A stretch of DNA of 64,000 bases. Source: Anaerolinea thermophila UNI-1 (GTDB taxonomy: Bacteria; Chloroflexota; Anaerolineae; Anaerolineales; Anaerolineaceae). Below the pieces are notes generated by a model. It did not search any database, had not been told where the DNA came from, and worked only from the letters and a program-made list of their open reading frames with translations. The position numbers and the translations under genes were made by a program. Each line of letters begins with the position of its first letter. Position 1 is the first letter of the stretch. The stretch is from contig NC_014960.1 in the NCBI RefSeq assembly GCF_000199675.1, positions 372,001 through 436,000 of the forward strand. The letters are read 5' to 3'. This document shows positions 58,400 to 64,000 of this stretch, in pieces.

Positions 58400-59251
58400 T
58401 CAGTATTCGGTCTGGATGCTCAAGCGTTCGAAAGAACCGTCGGACAAAAGGTGCAGGAAAGCATCCTTCCATTTTTCATTGCACTGCAGGGCAACGGTCA
58501 TGTACCATCCCCCCAATTCATCGATTTGAGCCCCGGTGTAGTTGTGCAGTTCCCCTGTTCCAATGGTGCAGTTCGACAATTCGCCGGTGAGCAGGCGGGT
58601 CTGGATGATCTCATGCGCCTGGTGGATTTCAGGGAAAGTCTCCCATTCTATATCACTGGGAAGTAAGTACTCCCGCACCTGATGCGCCCTGAAGGCATAC
58701 GTCAGACGGGCATTTTTTCGGAAAATTTGCCCCGTGTTGAGGTGATTTGCGGCGTTCAATGGATCGGCTTGAGTTCGCGTGAGCACCTCATGCACCCGCG
58801 GGTTGCTTTCCAGTTCGTCAATTTTCTTGCGAATGGCTCCGACAATAAGGTCAATGGACTTCCCATCCCAACTGGAGATTTCCCAGTCGCGGATTTCCCA
58901 GAATCCGTCCTCTGGGATGGAGAGCGTGCCGTCTTTGGTGAAAATAAAGTCAAAACTGCCGCGGTACAGCATCCCCAGGGAAGAGAAATCCGACGGCGTT
59001 CGGAACATCACCGCCGCGTTTGCCTTGCCCTTGACGAAACAGGCACCAATCCGTACTTCCTCGATGGTCAGCGTCTCTGAGAGGGCTTGGATGAGAGGAT
59101 GCTGAAGCACCATTTGCTGGTAGGGTTCGGGATCTTTGATTTTCTCATCGCAGGGAAATTTCGGCGGACAGCCGGTAAGCAGAAGCAACAGAATCACTGC
59201 AAGAATGAGATAGAACCCGCGGCGCGGAAGCATGAACACTGGGGAAAACAT
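58400..59251 (-). CDS. Unknown lipoprotein
   Basis: 283 residues from the Met at 59251, which has GGAAGG 8 nt upstream. The signal LILAVILLLLLTGC gives a lipobox Cys at about 29. The mature protein has no family I recognise; it contains CFVKGKANAAVMFRTPSDFSSLGMLYRGSFDFIF and a C-terminal domain with LGGWYMTVALQCNEKWKDAFLHLL. The frame is open further upstream, but that part reads through the repeat at 59357-59381. Confidence 0.65.
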   Translation of the reverse strand: MFSPVFMLPRRGFYLILAVILLLLLTGCPPKFPCDEKIKDPEPYQQMVLQHPLIQALSETLTIEEVRIGACFVKGKANAAVMFRTPSDFSSLGMLYRGSFDFIFTKDGTLSIPEDGFWEIRDWEISSWDGKSIDLIVGAIRKKIDELESNPRVHEVLTRTQADPLNAANHLNTGQIFRKNARLTYAFRAHQVREYLLPSDIEWETFPEIHQAHEIIQTRLLTGELSNCTIGTGELHNYTGAQIDELGGWYMTVALQCNEKWKDAFLHLLSDGSFERLSIQTEY

Positions 59252-59356
59252 AGGGATGACCTTCCAGAGGGGAAGAGCCCTCTTGGTTTTGATTGTAGCC
59301 AGATGGGGAAGAAATACAAGCACGTCTTCGCGCCCTGACGGTGACTTATTCTTTAC

Positions 59357-59381
59357 GCGCCCTTCGACAGATTCAGGGCGC
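59357..59381. repeat. Hairpin with a CTGAATCTGTCGAAGG-type repeat
   Basis: GCGCCC (59357-59362) pairs with GGGCGC (59376-59381), and the loop region reads, on the minus strand, CTGAATCTGTCGAAGGG, related to the motif at 10200-10427. It lies between the sugar cluster's last stop and the lipoprotein gene and may end transcription of the former, although no T-run follows. Confidence 0.5.
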
Positions 59382-59393
59382 GGTCGCACCGGC

Positions 59394-60683
59394 TTACCCG
59401 CACGCCGCAGCGTAATCTTCCAGCGTGTGCTGGATATGTGCCCGAATCAGGTCCTGCGGGTGGCTGGAGATTTCCCCCGCGCGCACCATCTCATACTCGC
59501 GCGGCAGGTACTGGCTGAGCAAACTCAGCGGCGGCGGGGTTTCGATCAGGTTGGCGAGCAGTCTCCGCACGGCTTCCTGCGCGGCGGGATGGTGCCAGTA
59601 ATAGCGAATGCGGTCGCTGAAACTGTAGCGGCGCGCCAGCGCCTGTTCGGCGGGAGCGCCGGCAAAGTATCCCTGCCAGTGGCGTGGATCGTTCAGCATC
59701 ACCTCGTCGAGGACTTCACTCAGGCGGGAGAGAGGCATATCCTGCCTGCCCAATATTTCCCGTTCGATGTGTTCCAGGGCGAACACGGCTTCGCGGTAGG
59801 CAAAGGTTAGTGCCGGACCAACCTTGAGAATGGAAAAGTGGTCTTCCACCAGCGCACGCAGGGAGGCACGGGTCTGGTAATCGGTCGAGTGGGCTTCATA
59901 CACCATGCCGGGCACGCCCTCGATGAAGGTCTTCAGCGGGCGGGCGGCTTCGCGCTGATAGGCGTGAATGCTGTCCACGCCAAACTCCACCCCCGGCTGG
60001 ACTACCAGCGCAATGACCCGCTCCCAAACGGGAGTCAAGCCTGCCTGCAGAAAGGCTTCCCGAAAGGCATCCAGCGCGGCTTGGGCTTCCTGCGGAGTGG
60101 TGACGTGAAGTCTTGCCTCCTGACCCTGCGCGCCGCCGGGCGGGGGCACCTCACTGCCAATTACGTACACCGGCTGAACCGCTCCCGCGGCGGCTTCGGC
60201 GGCGGCGCACAACTGCGCCGCCCGTCGGGCTATGCGCTCCAGCGGCAGGGGACGCTCGGGGTCGTCATCGGCGCAGGGCATGGAAGCGTCCAGATGAATT
60301 TTGGTGTAGCCTGCCTGCACGTATGCCCGCACCATTTCCAGCGCTTGTGCTATGGCGGTTTCGGCAGGCTCTTTCCGCCAGGGGTAAGGACCCAGGTGAT
60401 CCCCGCCCAGGATGACCTGTTGCGGGGGAATACCTTCCCGTTCCAGAATTTCGCGCAGAAAGCGGACAAAATCGGCGGGGGTCATGCCGCTGTACCCACC
60501 TTGGTGGTTGACCTGATTGCAGGTGGTTTCGATGAGCAGGGGCGCGCCGCTCCGGCGGGCAAGATGGCAGGCGGCACTCAGCACCACCGGATGTGCCGAA
60601 CAAATGGATGGGATACCCCGCGCCATGCCCTGTTTCTGCGCGGTGACCATATCCAGCAGGGGAGCAGGCGAGCCGAACATCAT
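59394..60683 (-). CDS. Tagatose-bisphosphate aldolase non-catalytic subunit, GatZ/KbaZ family
   Basis: 429 residues. GIPSICSAHPVVLSAAC, IETTCNQVNHQGGYSGMTPADF, ILGGDHLGPYPW, YTKIHLDASM and the SFSDRIRYYW block are typical of GatZ/KbaZ/AgaZ. In enterics these form the stabilising subunit of class II tagatose-1,6-bisphosphate aldolase with GatY or KbaY; some relatives act as kinases or epimerases in other pathways. No GatY-type gene is here. Its ATG follows the kinase stop directly (TAAATG). Confidence 0.88.
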   Translation of the reverse strand: MMFGSPAPLLDMVTAQKQGMARGIPSICSAHPVVLSAACHLARRSGAPLLIETTCNQVNHQGGYSGMTPADFVRFLREILEREGIPPQQVILGGDHLGPYPWRKEPAETAIAQALEMVRAYVQAGYTKIHLDASMPCADDDPERPLPLERIARRAAQLCAAAEAAAGAVQPVYVIGSEVPPPGGAQGQEARLHVTTPQEAQAALDAFREAFLQAGLTPVWERVIALVVQPGVEFGVDSIHAYQREAARPLKTFIEGVPGMVYEAHSTDYQTRASLRALVEDHFSILKVGPALTFAYREAVFALEHIEREILGRQDMPLSRLSEVLDEVMLNDPRHWQGYFAGAPAEQALARRYSFSDRIRYYWHHPAAQEAVRRLLANLIETPPPLSLLSQYLPREYEMVRAGEISSHPQDLIRAHIQHTLEDYAAACG

Positions 60684-61634
60684 TTACTTCTCCCGCTCAA
60701 GAAATCCCAGGGCTTCGGCAAGGGTGGGCTGAGCCGCAGTCCCGCCTGCGGTGCGGGTGGAGAGACTGCCGCATACCGCGCCCAGACGCAGACACCGCTC
60801 CAGCGTCCAGCCCTGCAGGTAGCCGTAGAGAAAACCGGCATCGAAGGAATCGCCCGCGCCAACTGTATCCACCACCGGCACGGTCAGGGCGGGAGCGTGA
60901 GCCATAACCTCGCCCTGCACCCCCAGCGCACCCTGCGTACCCATTTTGACCGCTACAGTACCGGTTTGTTTGCCCAGCGTGCGGGCGGCTTTGGCGGGGT
61001 CGTCCGTGCCTGTCAGCGCGCAGGCTTCGGTTTGATTGGGCAGGAAGACATCGGTCAGCGCCAGCAAATCGCGAATCCCCTGCCAGGATGCGCCGGGGTC
61101 GTAGTTGGGGTCGAGCGAGGTGGTCAATCCCAGACGGCGGGCGCGGCGGAAGAGATCGGGCAAGCCGGGCTGTAAGGCGGTTTGCAGGAAGTACGAGGCA
61201 ATGTGCAGGTGGCGGGCTTGCCCGAGCAGGTCATCGGGAATGTCATCGGCGGACAGCGCGGCAATCAAGCCGGGATAGGTGAGAATGGCGCGGTCACTGC
61301 CGCGGTTGAGAATGACGCTCATGCCGGTATGCCCGTCGGGGATTTGAATCACCGCGCGGGTATCAATGCCGCGTTCCTGCATGGCTTCCAGCATGTAGCG
61401 CCCGAAGAGGTCATCGCCGCACTTGCCAATGAAGGCTACCCGCAAGCCCAAACGCGCCGCGCCGCAGGCAAAAATCACCGAAGAAGAGCCGATGGTCAAT
61501 GTGGCGGAGTCCACGCATTTCTCCACCTGCCCGAAGGCGGGTTCGACATCGCCGTTTAGAATCAGGTCGGGGTTGATTTCTCCGGCAACCAGCAGATCGA
61601 ATGGTCGGGATGAAGGGGCAAAGGTCTCAGACAT
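60684..61634 (-). CDS. PfkB-family carbohydrate kinase
   Basis: 316 residues. The two family signatures are GEINPDLILNG with CGAARLGLRVAFIGKCGDDLFG near the N-terminus, and DTVGAGDSFDAGFLYG (catalytic Asp) near 255. The substrate in this setting is probably tagatose-6-phosphate or a related ketose phosphate, inferred from the adjoining GatZ and LacD-like genes. It starts 4 nt after the aldolase gene. Confidence 0.9.
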   Translation of the reverse strand: MSETFAPSSRPFDLLVAGEINPDLILNGDVEPAFGQVEKCVDSATLTIGSSSVIFACGAARLGLRVAFIGKCGDDLFGRYMLEAMQERGIDTRAVIQIPDGHTGMSVILNRGSDRAILTYPGLIAALSADDIPDDLLGQARHLHIASYFLQTALQPGLPDLFRRARRLGLTTSLDPNYDPGASWQGIRDLLALTDVFLPNQTEACALTGTDDPAKAARTLGKQTGTVAVKMGTQGALGVQGEVMAHAPALTVPVVDTVGAGDSFDAGFLYGYLQGWTLERCLRLGAVCGSLSTRTAGGTAAQPTLAEALGFLEREK

Positions 61635-61638
61635 AATC

Positions 61639-62586
61639 TCAGTATTGACGGTACCAATCGAAAGGAGCCTCGGCGCTGTACACCTCGGTGAAGGGGCGCG
61701 CCAGCGCCAGGCACAGCGCGCTCAGGCGCTCCAGGCGCGGGCGGGCTATGCGGCGCAGGAAGTCCAGGCGGTCACTGCCATCAAGCGCAACGGCTTCCTG
61801 CCAGACAGCGCGTCCTACGGCAATCCCGCTGGCGCCGGCGCGGCAGGCGACTGCCGTCTGTTGCAGGTAGGTCTCGAAGGAAGCGGCGGCAGAGAGCAAA
61901 ATCCACGGCGCCTGGCTTGCCTCATGCAGTTCGGCACAGGCATCGGCGAGTTTGCCCATGTCCAGGTCATCGGTGGCTTGAGGCAGTTCGGCTTTGAGCA
62001 AATCCACCCCGGGGATGGCGGTGAGGCGGCGGGCAGTCTCGATGACCACACGGCGCTTTTCTTCGCCGGAAAGGCGCTCGCCCTTCAGCGGGTACGAGAG
62101 CGGTTCGAGCATCAGCGCCAGGTCATAGCGCTGACATTCGACAGCGGTTTGCGCTACGAAGGCTTCGATTTCCTGCGCAGTGGGTGACTCGGGGTGGTAG
62201 TACACCAGCAGTTTGACCATGCTGGCGCCCATGCGCTTGGCTTTTTCCACGCTCCAGCCCGGCAGGATTTGCGAGCGCCGCGCGGCAGGCTCGCCGGTGT
62301 AGCCGGTGGCTTCCAGCGCTACCACCAGTCCTTTGGTGCCGGGTAGGGCGCCGCTGGCAATGGCTTGCGCCGCCGAAACTTCCGGGTCGAGCAGGACACC
62401 GGTGGCAAAAGGCGCCAGTTCGGCGGTGACTTCCAGTTTGAAGCGGCTCAGTTCGTGGTTGTCTTCAAAGCGCGGGTTGGCGCGGCGCAGGTTCTGGCGG
62501 TGATCCAGTGCCAGAAAAGTGAACGTGCCGTGCGCAGAAGCGCAGGTTTGAAACGAGCGAAATTTGGCAATACTCAATGCTTTCAT
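61639..62586 (-). CDS. LacD-like class I aldolase
   Basis: 315 residues, TIM barrel. FLALDHRQNLRR, LLDPEVSAAQAI, RMGASMVKLLVYYHPES (candidate Schiff-base Lys) and LMLEPLSYPLKGE fit tagatose-1,6-bisphosphate aldolase LacD and the related sulfofructose-phosphate aldolases (YihT/SqiA). The product would be dihydroxyacetone phosphate with a three-carbon partner. It is first of the three metabolic genes, 22 nt after the GH114 gene. Confidence 0.85.
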   Translation of the reverse strand: MKALSIAKFRSFQTCASAHGTFTFLALDHRQNLRRANPRFEDNHELSRFKLEVTAELAPFATGVLLDPEVSAAQAIASGALPGTKGLVVALEATGYTGEPAARRSQILPGWSVEKAKRMGASMVKLLVYYHPESPTAQEIEAFVAQTAVECQRYDLALMLEPLSYPLKGERLSGEEKRRVVIETARRLTAIPGVDLLKAELPQATDDLDMGKLADACAELHEASQAPWILLSAAASFETYLQQTAVACRAGASGIAVGRAVWQEAVALDGSDRLDFLRRIARPRLERLSALCLALARPFTEVYSAEAPFDWYRQY

Positions 62587-62608
62587 AACCCTTCCCAGAG
62601 ATGAAAAA

Positions 62609-63466
62609 TTAAGGACAAAACTTCACCCAGGCATCCAGTTCGCGGTTTTTCAGAATGGTGCTGAAGCCCAGTTTTCGGGACTGCCGGCAGAATTCCTCAA
62701 AATCGCCGGGCAGGTCGGTGTATTCGGCGGCAAACACGGGCTTGCCTGCCTGGATGTATGGAAGCATGCTTTCGGCTTCGCCGTAGTAAAAGTAATCCTC
62801 GGTGATGGCAAAGTCAAAGACGTTCACCAGATCCGCCACCATATCGGCGGCGTTTTTCTGCCCGATTGCCAGCCCGCGTTTGTGGGCTTCCTCAGCCAGC
62901 CAGAGAGCGTACTTCAACTGGTCTTTGTAGGTCAGGGGGAAGCCCGTGTCGTTGGTGTAAATTTCCATGTTGTCGGGTTCGACAGCGTCAAAACCTTTTG
63001 CCTGGCACAAATCCAGGCGCGCCAGCATGATGGGCGCCAGTTTGTCAATCTGGCGGATGTCCAGCCACTTCTCGCCCTGCCAGCCCTCGTAATCCTTGCC
63101 CAGCACTTCGGCAGGAAAGCGGTCTTTGTCGGGACGCCAGTCTTCCCACGAACCCACGCTGATGTAGCAGATGACCCTGCGTCCCTGAGCATGCAGTTCG
63201 TCAATCACGGCTTGATCCACGTACAGGTCAATATCGTACACATCCACATCAACGCGGGTGTCAATCTCGTTATTGCCAATCTGCCACTGCCAGGTAAGCC
63301 CAACCGTGGGGCGCCACCAGTCGGCGGCGGGGTGAGGGGAATTTTCAGAGGACATCTCTGCGGTCTCCGTAAAACGAACAAAGGAAGGGGCTGGCGGGAG
63401 CGCGGGGGCACATCCCGCCAGCGCGATGGACAAAATCAACACCAGATGAGCAAATCGCAGGCGCAT
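62609..63466 (-). CDS. GH114 endo-alpha-1,4-polygalactosaminidase-like lipoprotein
   Basis: 285 residues. Lipobox at LSIALAGC. The mature part matches GH114: WWRPTVGLTWQWQIG, VDVYDIDLYVDQAVIDELHAQGRRVICYISVGSWEDWRPD, FDAVEPDNMEIYTN and FDFAITEDYFYYGE, with the conserved Asp and Glu in place. GH114 enzymes cleave galactosaminogalactan, a positively charged galactosamine polymer. It would act at the cell surface. Coupled to the GH4 gene (stop and start 4 nt apart). Confidence 0.85.
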   Translation of the reverse strand: MRLRFAHLVLILSIALAGCAPALPPAPSFVRFTETAEMSSENSPHPAADWWRPTVGLTWQWQIGNNEIDTRVDVDVYDIDLYVDQAVIDELHAQGRRVICYISVGSWEDWRPDKDRFPAEVLGKDYEGWQGEKWLDIRQIDKLAPIMLARLDLCQAKGFDAVEPDNMEIYTNDTGFPLTYKDQLKYALWLAEEAHKRGLAIGQKNAADMVADLVNVFDFAITEDYFYYGEAESMLPYIQAGKPVFAAEYTDLPGDFEEFCRQSRKLGFSTILKNRELDAWVKFCP

Positions 63467-63469
63467 TCC

Positions 63470-64000
63470 TTACACGCGGTGGACCTTGAACTGCGGCAGG
63501 TAATCCTTATGCACGGCAAACAATTCATTAGTCATCTGGCGGATTTCTGCCAGCGAAAGCACCGAAGCCGTCAGCGGGTCGTGACAGATGGCACGGTACA
63601 CCATGGTGGGGTCGCCCGCAATGGACGCCTGCACCGCCATTTCCTCAATGCCGCTGGAAAGTTGGGTGAGCAGAGCGCATTCAGGTGGGAGCGCGCCCAC
63701 GTGAGTGGGGTGGAAGCCTGCGCGATCCACGTACACAGGTACTTCCACGCAGGCACCTTCGGGCAGGTTGGTAATGAGGTGGGTGTTGCGCACATTGCCG
63801 TTGAACTTGAAGGGTTCGCCGCCCTTCAGCGCGTTGATGATATACGCCGCGTATTCCTCGCCACGCTGTAAATCCTCGGGGGTGAGCGGTGCTTCCAGAC
63901 GTTCGCGCACCTGATCCTTCCAGGTGGCTTCGTTGCGCTGATATTCCTTGAGGATGTAGGCGTACTCGCCTGGATTCCAGCCCGTGCCGTGTGTGCAGTA
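63470..64000 (-). CDS. GH4 alpha-galactosidase/alpha-glucosidase, C-terminal part (cut by window end)
   Basis: The frame runs open to the window end, so about 176 C-terminal residues are seen and the N-terminus with the NAD-binding site is missing. The part CTHGTGWNPGEY, KGGEPFKFNGNVRNTHLITNLPEGACVEVPVYVDRAGFHPTHVG, then DPTMVYRAICHDPLTASVLSL matches GH4 enzymes of the MelA group, which need NAD, a metal and reducing conditions. It lies upstream of the GH114 gene. Galactosides or galactosaminides are the likely substrates here. Confidence 0.85.
   Translation of the reverse strand, partial: YCTHGTGWNPGEYAYILKEYQRNEATWKDQVRERLEAPLTPEDLQRGEEYAAYIINALKGGEPFKFNGNVRNTHLITNLPEGACVEVPVYVDRAGFHPTHVGALPPECALLTQLSSGIEEMAVQASIAGDPTMVYRAICHDPLTASVLSLAEIRQMTNELFAVHKDYLPQFKVHRV

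Overview
The window reads as chromosomal DNA of a Chloroflexota bacterium, most likely class Anaerolineae (Anaerolinea-like). This is inferred from style, not from a search: secreted or membrane proteins with long Thr/Pro-rich linkers (18051, 47298, 52085), TPR proteins with a single membrane anchor, several PAS/GAF/HD-GYP sensors, a secreted protein ending in an IPLILR-type tail, and widespread tidy sigma70-type promoters. Coding density is high. I found no rRNA, CRISPR array or prophage.

Layout. 1-5.5 kb: end of a metallophosphoesterase, a thioredoxin/CcdA-like membrane protein and a large HD-GYP sensor. 5.5-10.1 kb (minus): a likely operon frr-uppS-cdsA-MoaD-like-unknown-M3 peptidase. 10.1-17.9 kb: a repeat- and hairpin-rich intergenic stretch, an ArsR-type regulator, gyrA, an adenosine-specific kinase, a secreted caspase-like protein, der and an M55 peptidase. 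18-24.2 kb: a TPR protein, a class A PBP-like protein that has lost its catalytic motifs, a redoxin and an aminoglycoside adenylyltransferase-like protein. 24.2-34.8 kb: a second HD-GYP sensor, a three-gene operon with a PAP2 phosphatase, a GH5 hydrolase, a broken CPBP protease gene, an M28 peptidase, an unknown and an ICMT-like protein. 34.8-38.6 kb (minus): an SsuABC/ThiXYZ-type ABC importer with an alkaline-phosphatase-superfamily enzyme. 38.8-41.5 kb: a Roadblock-V4R-response regulator-glycosyltransferase operon. 41.5-44.8 kb (minus): DUF362, a G5/3D protein and ksgA. 44.9-46.5 kb: divergent tRNA-Phe and tRNA-Lys genes split by a 1,200-bp IS with an 8-bp target duplication. 46.6-54.4 kb: rplI, a RodZ-like protein with two HTH domains, rimO, a GT39-like protein, a CopD-like protein, a TPR protein and two small genes. 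54.4-56.5 kb: cysK-cysE behind a leader that encodes a short Cys-Met-Cys peptide and ends in a terminator. 56.6-59.3 kb: icd, ybjQ and a lipoprotein. 59.4-64 kb (minus): a sugar cluster (GH4 alpha-galactosidase, GH114 lipoprotein, LacD-like aldolase, PfkB kinase, GatZ/KbaZ).

The most interesting points are the probable cysteine-responsive attenuator in front of cysK, the apparent pseudo-PBP, a set of genes whose promoters place the start codon at +1 (leaderless mRNAs), the IS between two divergent tRNA promoters with a degenerate copy of the tRNA-Lys 3' half nearby, and the polygalactosamine/tagatose-type sugar cluster.
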